In this document: positions 18,669 through 27,336 of the stretch, in pieces
Position numbering within the stretch: position 1 is the first letter of the stretch
How the letters are laid out: the number at the start of each line of letters is the position of its first letter
NCBI GenBank assembly: GCA_035623985.1
Contig: DASPSJ010000043.1
Coordinates: 1 to 64,000, forward strand
Direction of reading: 5' to 3'
DNA from: DAHUYF01 sp035623985
Lineage (GTDB): Bacteria; Pseudomonadota; Alphaproteobacteria; ATCC43930; CGMCC-115725
DNA length: 64,000 nt
Translations under genes and position numbers: made by a program
Notes under the pieces: model-generated
What the model was told of the DNA's origin: nothing
The model's database searches: none
What the model saw: only the letters and a program-made list of their open reading frames with translations

Positions 18669-19713
18669 CCTGGCGCTCGCCCTGCGCAGCCCCGCCGCCT
18701 TGGCAGTGCAGCACCGCGTGCCTCGCGCGGCAGCGATCGCGCTGGCATCGCTTGCGATCTTCGCCGTGCTGCTGCTTGCCGCGGGCAAGGACCCGTTCCG
18801 CGCCTATCGCGATACCCTGCTCTATGTCTTCGGCAACGCCTATGGCTTTTCGGAACTGCTGGTGCGGATGACGCCGCTGCTGCTGACTGCCGTCGCGGTG
18901 GCGCTGCCGGCACGACTCGGCCTTATCAACGTCGGCGGCGAAGGGCAGCTCTACATGGGCGCCTGGCTCGCTACCGCCGGCGCGCTCGGTTGTCCCGATC
19001 TTCCGGCCTGGCTGTTGTTGCCGCTGATGACCGCCTTCGGATTTGCCGGGGGCGCTATCTGGGCGTTGCTCCCCGGCCTGCTGCGCGCGGCAAAGCTGGT
19101 CAACGAGACCATCTCGACGCTGCTCCTCAACTACGTCGCGCCGCTGATCGTCAGCTTCTTCATCTTCGGTCCATGGCGGAGCGCCGAGAGCGCTTCCTAT
19201 CCGCAGTCGCCGGCTTTCGTCGAGGCTGCGAGGCTGCCGAGCTTCTTCGGGACGCGCATTCATCTCGGCCTCATCTATGGCCTCGCCTGCCTTGCGCTCT
19301 ACGGCCTCGTCATGAGCCGTACCCGCTGGGGATTGGAGATGCGGGCGATCGGCGGTAACGCGGAAGCGAGCTTGCGCCTCGGCATCCCGGTCGCGGGCTA
19401 CGTGATCGCGGTGATGGCGATCGCCGGCGGGATCGCCGGAGCGGCCGGAATGGCCGAGGTATCGGCGATCCAGGGACGGCTCGTGGCGGGACTTTCGCCC
19501 GGCTACGGCTTCATGGGCTTCCTCGTCGCCTGGCTGGCGGGCGGCAGCGCGGCGGGCATCCTGGCCATGGCCTTCCTCTTTGCCCTGTTCAGCTCGGTCG
19601 GCGACATCCTCCAGATCACCCAGGGCGTGCCCTATGCGGTGGTCAATTTGCTCATGGCGGTGATGCTCTTCATCGTGCTCGGCCAGCGGCGGCCGTCGAG
19701 GAGCGGCGCATGA
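18658..19713 (+). CDS. BMP-type ABC transporter permease (YufP-like)
   Basis: A 351-residue inner-membrane permease with about eight to ten segments. It has the conserved LINVGGEGQLYMGAWLATAG motif near residue 80 and WGLEMRAIGGNAEASLRLGIPV, the coupling helix, near 225. Its start overlaps the ATPase gene by 11 bases and its stop overlaps the next permease by four, so the operon is tightly coupled. Confidence 0.92.
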   Translation: MPRDLALALRSPAALAVQHRVPRAAAIALASLAIFAVLLLAAGKDPFRAYRDTLLYVFGNAYGFSELLVRMTPLLLTAVAVALPARLGLINVGGEGQLYMGAWLATAGALGCPDLPAWLLLPLMTAFGFAGGAIWALLPGLLRAAKLVNETISTLLLNYVAPLIVSFFIFGPWRSAESASYPQSPAFVEAARLPSFFGTRIHLGLIYGLACLALYGLVMSRTRWGLEMRAIGGNAEASLRLGIPVAGYVIAVMAIAGGIAGAAGMAEVSAIQGRLVAGLSPGYGFMGFLVAWLAGGSAAGILAMAFLFALFSSVGDILQITQGVPYAVVNLLMAVMLFIVLGQRRPSRSGA

Positions 19714-20597
19714 GCACGCCTTTCGCCGCCGCGGTGCTGTCCAGCTCCGTGCTTTCCGGCACCTCGCTGCTCTACGCCACGCTGGGCGAACTGGTCGGCG
19801 AACGCGCCGGCATCGTCAATCTCGGCCTCGAAGGCATCATGCTGATCGGCGCGGCCGCGGGCTTCGCGGCGACCTCTTTCGCCGGCAACCCCTATCTCGG
19901 CATCGCCGCTGCGGCGCTCGCGGGGATGGCGGGCAATCTCCTCCTCGGCTATGTCGTCATCGGGCGCGGCGCCAACCAACTCGCCGCCGGCCTTGCCCTG
20001 CTGTTCTTCGGCTTTGGCGCGAGCACCTTGATCGGGCGTCCTTTCATGGGCGCCATCGTCACCGGCCTGCCGCGCCTCGCGCTTTCCGAGCTGGGCGCAT
20101 TCGACCTGCTGGTTTGGCTCGCCCTGCCGGCCGCGCTGCTGCTGTGGTGCCTGATCTTCCGCACGCGATGGGGCCTCGCTCTGCGCGCCGTGGGCGAGGA
20201 TCCCGCGGTGGCTTTCGCCGCCGGACGGCGGCCGGGCCAGCTCCAATACCAGGCGTTGGCGCTGGGCGGATTGCTCGGGGGCATCGGCGGCGCCCATCTC
20301 TCGCTGGCGCTGGCCATGACCTGGGATGAAGGCATGACCGCCGGACGCGGCTTCATCGCCATCGCGCTGGTGATCTTCGCCAAATGGAATCCGCTCTGGG
20401 CGGTGGCCGGTGCGCTTGTCTTCGGCGCGGCGGAGGCGCTGCAATTGCAGCTTCAGGCGCGCGGCGCCGATGTCTCGCCCTTCCTCATGACCATGATCCC
20501 CTATTTGCTGACCTTGACGATCTTGGTGTTCTGGGGATGGAGCCGCCGATCCGCCGCGCCCGCGGCGCTCGGCCGAAATTTCTTCGGCGTGGAATAG
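19710..20597 (+). CDS. BMP-type ABC transporter permease (YufQ-like)
   Basis: A 295-residue membrane protein and the second channel subunit. It carries ERAGIVNLGLEGIMLIGA near residue 30 and RTRWGLALRAVGEDPAVAFAAG near 150. ATGA overlap with the preceding permease at 19710-19713. Together the two permeases form the transport path for the ligand held by the binding protein at 20623. Confidence 0.92.
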   Translation: MSTPFAAAVLSSSVLSGTSLLYATLGELVGERAGIVNLGLEGIMLIGAAAGFAATSFAGNPYLGIAAAALAGMAGNLLLGYVVIGRGANQLAAGLALLFFGFGASTLIGRPFMGAIVTGLPRLALSELGAFDLLVWLALPAALLLWCLIFRTRWGLALRAVGEDPAVAFAAGRRPGQLQYQALALGGLLGGIGGAHLSLALAMTWDEGMTAGRGFIAIALVIFAKWNPLWAVAGALVFGAAEALQLQLQARGADVSPFLMTMIPYLLTLTILVFWGWSRRSAAPAALGRNFFGVE

Positions 20598-20622
20598 GCC
20601 ACCCGATGCGATTGAGGAGACC

Positions 20623-21693
20623 ATGATGACGAGGCGTCGATTGCTCATTCTCGCCGGGTTGCTGCTGTTTGCCGCCGAGCCGGCCAGGGCGGAGGCCACC
20701 TTGACGGTGGGCGCCATCTATGTCGGATCGGTGAACGACTACGGCTACAACCGCGCGATGAAGGACGGGCTCACGGCGATGAAGGAGGCCGTGCCCGGCA
20801 TAACCCTTCTGGAAGCGGAGAACGTGCCGGAGACCGCCGAAGCCGAGCGGATCATGGAAGGCATGATCCAACAAGGCGCCAAGCTGATCTTCGCCACCAG
20901 CTTCGGTCACCAGCAATTCGCCTTCAACCTCGCGAAGAAACACCCGGACGTCGTCTTCGAGCATGCCGGCGGCTGGATGCAAGCGGCCAATTTCGGCAAT
21001 TTCTTCGCCGCGACCCAGGCCGCCTGGTATCCGATGGGCGTCGCCGCCGGCAAGATGACCAAAAGCAACACCTTGGGCTTCGTGGCGGGCGTGCCGATCG
21101 GCTTCATCATCGGCGACGTCAACGCCTTCGCGCTTGGCGCGCGGTCGGTCAATCCCAAGGCGGAAGTCCGGGTGGTCGTAACCGGAAGCTGGGCCGACAA
21201 GGCCAAAGAAGCCGAGGCCGCCAACGCGCTGATCGATCAGGGCGCCGACGTCATCACCATGCATGTCGATTCCCCGGCCACCGTGATCCAGGTGGCGGAA
21301 AGCCGCGGCGTCTATTCCATCGGCTTCCAATCGATCGAGGCACGCGCGCTCGCGCCCAAGGGTTGGCTCACCGGCCTCGGCTTCACCTGGGGCCCGTTCA
21401 TGACTGCGACGGCCAAGAGCGTGATCGCCGGGAGCTTCAAGCCGGCAATGGTCCGCCAGGGCTTGGGCGAAGGCATGTTGGCGGTCGCTCCTTTCGGCAA
21501 CGCCGTGCCGGAGGAGACGCGGGGGCTGGTCCTCGCCGCGGTCGACAAGATCGCCAAGGGCTACAACCCCTTCACGGGACCGCTCAGCGACAACACCGGC
21601 GCCGTCCGCCTCAAAGAAGGCGAAGCCTTGGGCAATGACAAGATGGGCGATTTCGACTGGTACGTTGCCGGCGTCATCGGCAAGGCCAAATAG
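20623..21693 (+). CDS. BMP-family ABC transporter substrate-binding protein
   Basis: A 356-residue periplasmic binding protein of the Bmp/PnrA (Med) family. The signal peptide MTRRRLLILAGLLLFAAEPARAEA is followed by VGAIYVGSVNDYGYNRAM, which holds the conserved ligand-loop Asn-Asp-x-Gly pattern. Other family stretches are LIFATSFGHQQF and WMQAANFGNFFA. Family ligands are nucleosides, but relatives next to amidase genes may bind purine breakdown products or other N-heterocycles. The downstream amidase cluster points to a nitrogenous substrate. Confidence 0.9.
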   Translation: MMTRRRLLILAGLLLFAAEPARAEATLTVGAIYVGSVNDYGYNRAMKDGLTAMKEAVPGITLLEAENVPETAEAERIMEGMIQQGAKLIFATSFGHQQFAFNLAKKHPDVVFEHAGGWMQAANFGNFFAATQAAWYPMGVAAGKMTKSNTLGFVAGVPIGFIIGDVNAFALGARSVNPKAEVRVVVTGSWADKAKEAEAANALIDQGADVITMHVDSPATVIQVAESRGVYSIGFQSIEARALAPKGWLTGLGFTWGPFMTATAKSVIAGSFKPAMVRQGLGEGMLAVAPFGNAVPEETRGLVLAAVDKIAKGYNPFTGPLSDNTGAVRLKEGEALGNDKMGDFDWYVAGVIGKAK

Positions 21694-21695
21694 CC

Positions 21696-21893
21696 ATGAC
21701 CGAGCCCTTCGACCCGGCGCGCTTCGTGCCGCTGGCCGCGGCGGCGGTGGGGCTGCCGCTCGCGCCGGAGGATCTCGGCAATGTCGTTGCCGCCTTTGCC
21801 GTGCTGGCGCGGGTGGCGGGACCGGTGATGGCCTTTCCACTGCCGGAGGAGGTCGTTTCCGCCGCGGTCTTTGCGCCGGATGACGGGAGCTAG
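21696..21893 (+). CDS. AtzG/HpxX-like small amidase partner (DUF4089)
   Basis: A 65-residue protein two bases after the binding-protein stop. It resembles DUF4089 proteins (AtzG, HpxX): FVPLAAAAVGLPLAPEDLGNVVAAFAVLARVAGPVMAFPLPEE. In Pseudomonas AtzE-AtzG the small subunit forms a heterotetramer with the amidase, in the manner of GatC with GatA. The next gene, three bases on, is the amidase. Its role as a subunit here is inferred from that pairing. Confidence 0.85.
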   Translation: MTEPFDPARFVPLAAAAVGLPLAPEDLGNVVAAFAVLARVAGPVMAFPLPEEVVSAAVFAPDDGS

Positions 21894-21895
21894 CG

Positions 21896-23305
21896 GTGCA
21901 CGCCGCCAGCGGGGTGTGCGCGCTTGCCGCCGCGGTACGCGCCGGCGAGCACAGCGCGGTGGCCGTGGTGCAGGAGACCTTGGCGAGGATCGCGGCGCGC
22001 AACCACGGCATCAACGCCTTCACCACCGTCACCGAGGATCGCGCCCTGGCCGAGGCCGAGGCCGTGGACGCGGCGCAGGCAGCGGGGCGCGATCCCGGAT
22101 TGCTGGCCGGCGTGCCTTTCGCGGTCAAGAACCTCTATGACATCGCCGGCCTGCCGACGATCGCGGGCTCGCGCATCGACCGGGACCGCGCCCCGGCGGC
22201 CCGCGACGCCGCGCTCGTGCGCCGGCTTTGCGCGGCCGGAGCGGTGCTGGTCGGCGCTCTCAACATGGACGAATACGCCTTCGGCTTCTCGACCGAGAAC
22301 AGCCATTACGGCGCCACCCGCAACCCCCATGAGCCGACGCGCATTGCCGGCGGCTCGTCCGGTGGCTCGGCGGCGGCGGTGGCCGCGTCCCTGGTGCCCT
22401 TGAGCCTCGGCTCCGACACCAACGGCTCGATCCGCGTGCCGGCGGCGCTCTGCGGCGTCTTCGGGCTGAAGCCGACCTATGGCCGGCTGAGCCGCGCCGG
22501 ATTGCGGCTCTTCGCGGCGAGCCTCGATCAGGGCGGTCCGCTCGCCCGCTCGGCCGCGGACCTCGCCGCCGCCTATGACGCTCTTCAGGGGCCCGACCCG
22601 GAGGATCCGGCTTGCATCGCGCGGCCGCCGGAGCCGGTTCTGCCGGTGCTGCGGCAAGGGCTCGACGGCATTCGCCTGGCCGTCGCCGATGGATATTTCG
22701 CAAGCCAGGGCGCGCCCGAGGCATTTGCCGCGGTCGATCGCGTGGCTGCGGCTCTCGGCGCGTCGCGGCGGCTCGAGCTGCCCGCTCCCGGCGTGGCGCG
22801 CGCGGCGGCGATGATCGTCACCTCGGTCGAAGGCGCCGAGCTGCATCTGCCGGACCTCATCGCAAAGGCGGCGGAATTCGACCCGATGACGCGGGCACGT
22901 TTTCTTGCCGGCGCGCTGGTGCCCGGCGCCTGGTACGCTCACGCCCAGCGCTTCCGCCGCTGGTACTGCCGGGAGCTGACCGCGCTATTCCGTGCGGTGG
23001 ACGTGATCCTGGCGCCGGCCACCCCTTACCCCGCCTTTTCGATAGGCCAGGCGTCGATGAAACTGGGCGACCTGCAACTGCCGGCGGCCGGTCATCTCGG
23101 CGTGTTTACTCAGCCGCTCTCCTTCGCGGGCCTTCCGATCGTCGCGGCACCCGCCGCCGAGGCCGGTGCGCTGCCGCTCGGCGTGCAGATCATCGCGGCG
23201 CCGTGGCGCGAAGACCTCGTGCTGCGCGTCGCCGCCGCCGCTGAAGCGCTCGGCGTCGTGGCCGTGCCCCCTCCTCCTTCCCCATCGGATGCCGCTGATG
23301 CTTGA
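21896..23305 (+). CDS. AtzE/HpxY-family amidase
   Basis: A 469-residue amidase-signature hydrolase. The Ser-Ser-Lys triad is visible: Lys in FAVKNLYDIAG near residue 80, Ser in IAGGSSGGSAAAV near 155 and Ser in GSDTNGSIRVPAALCG near 180. AtzE hydrolyses 1-carboxybiuret in the cyanuric acid route; HpxY is linked to oxamate/purine use. Gene order AtzG-AtzE-HpxZ fits either, and the BMP importer upstream suggests uptake of the precursor. GTG at 21896 is the only start that keeps the N-terminus. The exact substrate is unknown. Confidence 0.88.
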   Translation: MHAASGVCALAAAVRAGEHSAVAVVQETLARIAARNHGINAFTTVTEDRALAEAEAVDAAQAAGRDPGLLAGVPFAVKNLYDIAGLPTIAGSRIDRDRAPAARDAALVRRLCAAGAVLVGALNMDEYAFGFSTENSHYGATRNPHEPTRIAGGSSGGSAAAVAASLVPLSLGSDTNGSIRVPAALCGVFGLKPTYGRLSRAGLRLFAASLDQGGPLARSAADLAAAYDALQGPDPEDPACIARPPEPVLPVLRQGLDGIRLAVADGYFASQGAPEAFAAVDRVAAALGASRRLELPAPGVARAAAMIVTSVEGAELHLPDLIAKAAEFDPMTRARFLAGALVPGAWYAHAQRFRRWYCRELTALFRAVDVILAPATPYPAFSIGQASMKLGDLQLPAAGHLGVFTQPLSFAGLPIVAAPAAEAGALPLGVQIIAAPWREDLVLRVAAAAEALGVVAVPPPPSPSDAADA

Positions 23306-23723
23306 GATCAACATTCCCGAGGTGGTCGCCGAAGTCACCGAGGCGTTCATGCGATACGAGCGCGCCTTGATCGCCAACGATGTCGCGGAACTCGACGCGC
23401 TGTTCTGGAACAGCCCGCACGCTTTGCGCTTCGGCATCGGCGAGAATCTCTACGGCCACGACGCGATCGCGCGCTTCCGCAGCGAGCGGCCGGCGATCGA
23501 TCTGACGCGCCGCCTGATGAACACCCGGATCACCACCTATGGCCGGGACATGGCCACGGCCAACACGGAATTTCAGCGGGTCGGCGCCGCCGTCACCGGC
23601 CGGCAGAGCCATGTCTGGCTGCGGACCGCGCAGGGCTGGCGCATCGCCGCCGCTCACGTCAGCCTGCTGCATCCGCCGGGTCAGGCGGTGCCACCGTCCC
23701 CTGGGCCTACCGCGCGTTCGTGA
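23289..23723 (+). CDS. AtzH/HpxZ-like protein (DUF3225)
   Basis: A 144-residue protein of the SnoaL/NTF2-like fold (DUF3225). Characteristic parts are LEINIPEVVAEVTEAFMRYERAL and ELDALFWNSPHALRFGIGENLYGHDAI, then HVWLRTAQGWRIAAAHVS. In Klebsiella hpx and related clusters it follows the amidase HpxY and is probably an auxiliary enzyme of amide nitrogen use. The start ATG 23289 or 23298 lies inside the end of the amidase gene. It closes the operon; the next gene is convergent. Confidence 0.88.
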   Translation: MPLMLEINIPEVVAEVTEAFMRYERALIANDVAELDALFWNSPHALRFGIGENLYGHDAIARFRSERPAIDLTRRLMNTRITTYGRDMATANTEFQRVGAAVTGRQSHVWLRTAQGWRIAAAHVSLLHPPGQAVPPSPGPTARS

Positions 23724-23742
23724 CGCTTTTTCAGCGGCGCGA

Positions 23743-24225
23743 TCAGCCGGCAGGCTTTGCGCCGAAGATCGCGCGGCGGCGCTCGAGGCTCGCGGCGGGC
23801 CACAGCGCTCGCGAATCGTAATAGGCATCGAAGGCAGGAATGGATTGGGGCAGCGTGACCCAGGGCAGTTTGGAGCGGACATAGATGTGCACGTCCGGCG
23901 GCAGCCGCGACGGATCGTCCAAGGTACCGACGCGCACGAAGCGCAACTTGGCGATGCCGCCATACTCGCTCCACAGCGCAGTCTGGCAGGCGGAACAGCG
24001 AAAGACGTGGTGCGGCTTGCCGCTGTCGGTCGGCACCGCCACGGGCTCGAGCTCGCCTGAAACCGTCGTGATCCGGTCGGTCTCGATCAAGGCATTGATG
24101 ACGAAGGCGCTCCCCGTCTGCCGCTGACAGTCGCGGCAATGGCAGCAATGCACGAACATCGGCGCGGAATTGAGCCGATACCGGACCGCGCCGCAGGCGC
24201 AACCGCCTTCCAACCCGTCTTCCAT
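23743..24225 (-). CDS. GFA/CENP-V-type zinc protein
   Basis: A 160-residue protein of the glutathione-dependent formaldehyde-activating (Gfa)/CENP-V fold. Zinc-binding cysteines are visible in GGCACGAVRY, HCCHCRDCQRQTGSAF and FRCSACQTALWSEYGG. Many members are unrelated to formaldehyde, but in this methylotroph a link is possible. The start MEDGLEGG at 24225 fits family alignment; an upstream ATG adds 18 residues. It is convergent with the amidase operon. No glutathione-dependent formaldehyde dehydrogenase gene is near, which weakens a true Gfa role. Confidence 0.82.
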   Translation of the reverse strand: MEDGLEGGCACGAVRYRLNSAPMFVHCCHCRDCQRQTGSAFVINALIETDRITTVSGELEPVAVPTDSGKPHHVFRCSACQTALWSEYGGIAKLRFVRVGTLDDPSRLPPDVHIYVRSKLPWVTLPQSIPAFDAYYDSRALWPAASLERRRAIFGAKPAG

Positions 24226-24842
24226 GCGACAAGCCCCCATTTCCCCGGACGGTCTTCGGCCAGGCGATCCCTGGGCCACGGAGCCAACGCCGGGCGTTTT
24301 GGGCCATCTTATCAGCCCGCATGCAAGATTGCCCTGCCCTTCGCGACCGCGCCGTGCCGCGCGGGGGCTTGCTCCTGCGTCTTGGCATAAAGGCGCCCAT
24401 CATCAAGGCCGATGGACCGGCGACGGCTTCTCTACGATCGTCTCGACCAGGGCTTTGCGTGCCTTGACTCGAATGCGACGTATAATCTTTTGATTCTTAT
24501 GGTATTTCTTAAGAACATGGCAGTCCGCGGCGTGATCTGTCGGAACTCTTCCGGAGCAGCGGCGATTCGCTCGCCCCCGCGCCGGTGACTTGTTGTTAAC
24601 CCTTTGAAACCATTAACCCTATGGTGACATTATAGAGGCATGCTTGCTTACTTGCTGAGCATGGGGCCGCGCCGGCGATGGGCGCGTCCCACGATCGCGG
24701 CGGGCCAATGATGTGGCATGGCTGTTGCTAAATGAATATCAGCCGCCGTTTTGCCCGCTTCTACGGCGTATATATAAGAATGGGCGTTGGGACGGATACC
24801 CGAAATGACGGCATTGCGGTAGCTTGAGAGGTCCGTCCGGCA
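24226..24842. other. Long divergent intergenic region with AT-rich patches
   Basis: The 617 bases between the GFA-like gene and the small gene at 24843 hold no supported protein. Part of it (about 24480-24650 and 24720-24790) is far AT-richer than the surroundings. TTAACC occurs twice, at 24596-24601 and 24613-24618, in direct orientation. A structural RNA or a regulatory region is possible; I recognise no known RNA family. Confidence 0.4.
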
Positions 24843-25043
24843 ATGATTACCCTGGTTCTCATCGTCTGTCTCTCGACCACGCCCGATGTTTGCCGCGAGG
24901 AGCGGCCCCCGATCGACGCTGCGAGCCCGATGGCTTGCATGGTCCAGGGGCAGCAGATCGCCGCCGAATGGGTGGAAGAGCACCCGAAATGGCGGCTCAC
25001 CGGCTGGCGCTGCCAATTCGGACCGCGCGAGAAGCAGATCTAG
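24843..25043 (+). CDS. Small conserved hypothetical protein
   Basis: A 66-residue protein with pattern LVLIVCLSTTPDVCREERPP, then MACMVQGQQIAAEWVEEHPKWRLTGWRC. The arrangement of Cys, Trp and the QQ-A-EW-x-HPKW segment recurs in many small alphaproteobacterial proteins of unknown role. The N-terminal hydrophobic part is short and may be a signal sequence. An AGAGG element lies about 10 bases before ATG 24843. Confidence 0.7.
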   Translation: MITLVLIVCLSTTPDVCREERPPIDAASPMACMVQGQQIAAEWVEEHPKWRLTGWRCQFGPREKQI

Positions 25044-25225
25044 CCACCGCGCCGACCGCGCCGCGGTGATCGGCCGCGGCGACGGCAACCGACGCCCTGA
25101 ACGCCGCCGCGAGGGGAAATTCTGCCTCTTGAGGCCGGCGCTCACCGTCCTCGTCACCGATGCATTGCAGCGGCAAGTGGCGACTGGCAGGATGGCTTCC
25201 GATCGATCCATGCCAAGGGGTGGAG

Positions 25226-26386
25226 ATGGACGCTGCCCTGCGCAAGCCGAGGCCGGCGGAGCCCGAGGCGCCGCACCACCGCGGCCTCGATCTGACGCTT
25301 GACATCGCTCCCGCGCATCTTTGGCTCAGGCCCTTGGCGTTGCTCTCCGGCGAGGCGGCGCGCGCAGCGCGCGCCGAGGATCGCGCTTTGCCGCTGGCGG
25401 GCGGCGCGAGCGCCTTCGTCATGGTGGAAGTGCTGGGACGGCTCGCCTCGGGCGAGGTCGCGGCGGCGCTCGGCAGCCTCGCCGAGTTGCGAGGCTGGGC
25501 CGAAAAGCGCGGCGGCGCGACGGCGGCGCGCGTCGCAAGCCAGCTCGAACGCCTCGCCGCGCCGCGCGCGCCCTGGGCCGGCCTCGCTCTCGACCGCCCG
25601 CTCATCATGGGCATCGTCAACACGACGCCCGACAGCTTCTCCGACGGCGGCGAGTTCCTGGCGCCGGAACGCGCCATCGCGCATGGCCGCGCGCTCGCCG
25701 CGGCGGGCGCGGACATCCTCGATGTCGGCGGCGAGTCGACGCGGCCCGGCGCCGCGCCCGTCGCGCCGCAGGAGGAGCTGCGGCGGATCGAGCCGGTAAT
25801 ACGCGCGCTCGCGAGCGCCGGCTTCGTCGTCTCCGTCGATACCCGTCATGCCCGCACCATGGCGGCAGCGTTGACGGCGGGAGCGCGCATCATCAACGAT
25901 GTCTCGGCGCTCACCCACGATCCGGAGAGCCTCGCCGTCGCCGCGCGCTCGGAGGCTGCGATCGTGCTCATGCACATGCAAGGCGAGCCGGCGACCATGC
26001 AGGCAAACCCGACCTACAGCCTCGCTTCGCTCGATATCGTCGAGTATCTCGAGGCGCGCGTCGCGGCCTGCGCCGCCGCCGGCATCGCCCGCTCCCGCCT
26101 GATCGTCGATCCCGGCATCGGCTTCGGCAAGCACGCCGCGCATAATCTCGAGATCATGGCGCGGCTCGGCCTGCTGCACGCGCTGGGTTGCGGCGTGCTG
26201 CTCGGCATCTCGCGCAAGTCGCTGATCGCCGAGCTGCACAAGGCGGAGCCCAAGGAGCGCATCCCCGGCTCGCTCGCTGGCGCGCTGCAGGCACTGGCAC
26301 AAGGCGTCCAAGTGCTGCGCGTGCACGACGTCGCCGAGACGCGCCAGGCCATCGCCACCTGGCGCGCCGTCGCCGACGGCGCTTAG
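25226..26386 (+). CDS. folP: Dihydropteroate synthase with N-terminal extension
   Basis: A 386-residue protein whose residues about 120-380 are a dihydropteroate synthase: LIMGIVNTTPDSFSDGGEF, DVGGESTRPGA, VSVDTRHARTMAAAL, IVDPGIGFGKHAAHNLEIM and GISRKSLIAEL. It joins the pterin pyrophosphate to 4-aminobenzoate. The first 115 residues form an extra domain seen in other alphaproteobacterial enzymes. The start is ATG 25226 or GTG 25220. It ends nine bases before a pentapeptide gene of the methanol island. A role in folate is the default reading; a part in H4MPT synthesis is possible but a separate DHPS-like protein lies at 51226-52632. Confidence 0.9.
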   Translation: MDAALRKPRPAEPEAPHHRGLDLTLDIAPAHLWLRPLALLSGEAARAARAEDRALPLAGGASAFVMVEVLGRLASGEVAAALGSLAELRGWAEKRGGATAARVASQLERLAAPRAPWAGLALDRPLIMGIVNTTPDSFSDGGEFLAPERAIAHGRALAAAGADILDVGGESTRPGAAPVAPQEELRRIEPVIRALASAGFVVSVDTRHARTMAAALTAGARIINDVSALTHDPESLAVAARSEAAIVLMHMQGEPATMQANPTYSLASLDIVEYLEARVAACAAAGIARSRLIVDPGIGFGKHAAHNLEIMARLGLLHALGCGVLLGISRKSLIAELHKAEPKERIPGSLAGALQALAQGVQVLRVHDVAETRQAIATWRAVADGA

Positions 26387-26395
26387 GGACGGGCC

Positions 26396-27187
26396 ATGGC
26401 GAAACAAGCGCTGGCGGCGGCGCTTCTTGCGGCGCTGCTGCTCGCGGGACCGGCCGCCGCCGCCGATCTTTCCGTCGAGGCGGTGCGGGCCGCGCTCGAC
26501 CAAGCGACGCCGGAGCGGCCGGCGGATCTCTCCGGCAAGAATCTGAGCGAGCTCGATCTCAGCGGGCTCGACTTCAAGCGCGCCAAGCTCGCCCGTGCCG
26601 ATCTCTTCGGCGCGAAACTGGTGGGCGCCAATCTCGCCGGCGCCGATCTCGCCGGCGCGCGTCTCGACCTTGCCTGGATCATGCGCGCCGATTTCACCGG
26701 CGCCAATCTGAGCGGGGCAAGCCTTTTCGGCCCGGTGGTCGCGACCAGCATGGCCGCGCCGCCGGCAAGCGAGGCGCCGCGCTTCACCGGCGCCAATTTC
26801 TCCGGCGCGCGCGTCATCGCGCGGCTCGCCGGCTTCGATTTGCGGCGCGCCCGCTTCGCCGGCGCGCGGCTCGGCGTCGATCTCAAGAACCAGCCGATGG
26901 GCCAGATGCGCAACGACTTCACCGGCGCCGATTTGAGCGGCGCCGATTTCTCCGGCGCCGATCTCAACCGCGCCGTCCTCGCCTTCGCCAAGCTCAAGGA
27001 CGCCAATCTCGCCGGCGCCAATCTCTTCCGCGCCGATCTCTCGCGCGCCGATTTGAGCGACGCCGATCTCGCCGGCGCCGACCTCACCGAAGCCGATCTC
27101 GACGGCACCATTCTCACCGGGGCCAAGCACCTCGACGCCGTCAAAGGGCTCGACAAGGCGGTCAACGCCGAGAAAGCGGTGCGGTAG
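26396..27187 (+). CDS. Secreted pentapeptide-repeat protein A
   Basis: A 263-residue protein with a signal peptide (LAAALLAALLLAGPAAAADL, cut near 24). From about residue 45 it consists of A(D/N)LxG five-residue repeats such as GANLAGADLAGARL and TGADLSGADFSGADL, which fold as a right-handed quadrilateral beta-helix. A non-repeat insert (SMAAPPASEAPR) interrupts at about 118-130. It is a clear paralogue of the equally long protein at 58464-59255: VRAALDQATPERPADL here matches VSGALAKATPGRPADL there, and LDLSGLDF/LDLSGLNF follows. Both flank the methanol oxidation island. Function is unknown; a scaffold or ion-binding role in the periplasm is speculation. Confidence 0.85.
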   Translation: MAKQALAAALLAALLLAGPAAAADLSVEAVRAALDQATPERPADLSGKNLSELDLSGLDFKRAKLARADLFGAKLVGANLAGADLAGARLDLAWIMRADFTGANLSGASLFGPVVATSMAAPPASEAPRFTGANFSGARVIARLAGFDLRRARFAGARLGVDLKNQPMGQMRNDFTGADLSGADFSGADLNRAVLAFAKLKDANLAGANLFRADLSRADLSDADLAGADLTEADLDGTILTGAKHLDAVKGLDKAVNAEKAVR

Positions 27188-27336
27188 CGGCAAGCGCCGC
27201 CGCCGGCCCAGGGGAAGCCGATTTGCCGCGAAAGGCTTGGCAGGCGCGGGGCTTTGTTGCCAGAATAGGCGAAAGCCCGCGCGGCAGGCGGGAGTCTGCG
27301 GCGCAAAGGCGCCGCAGCGGCGAGGGAGGACGCGGT

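Noticed and set aside
23743..24225. Assignment of the GFA-like protein as the cell's formaldehyde-glutathione enzyme
   Set aside because: No glutathione-dependent formaldehyde dehydrogenase nearby, and most family members have other roles; kept as GFA/CENP-V-type only.
24595..24620. Possible CtrA binding site
   Set aside because: The TTAA half-sites are separated by 13 bases rather than the required seven.
26600..27140. Tandem DNA repeats resembling a CRISPR or minisatellite
   Set aside because: They are the five-codon repeats of the pentapeptide protein, degenerate and without spacers.
26188..27336. In-frame extension upstream of the LutA-like gene
   Set aside because: It is Arg-rich shadow of the pentapeptide gene; the ribosome binding site and signal peptide place the start at TTG 27337.
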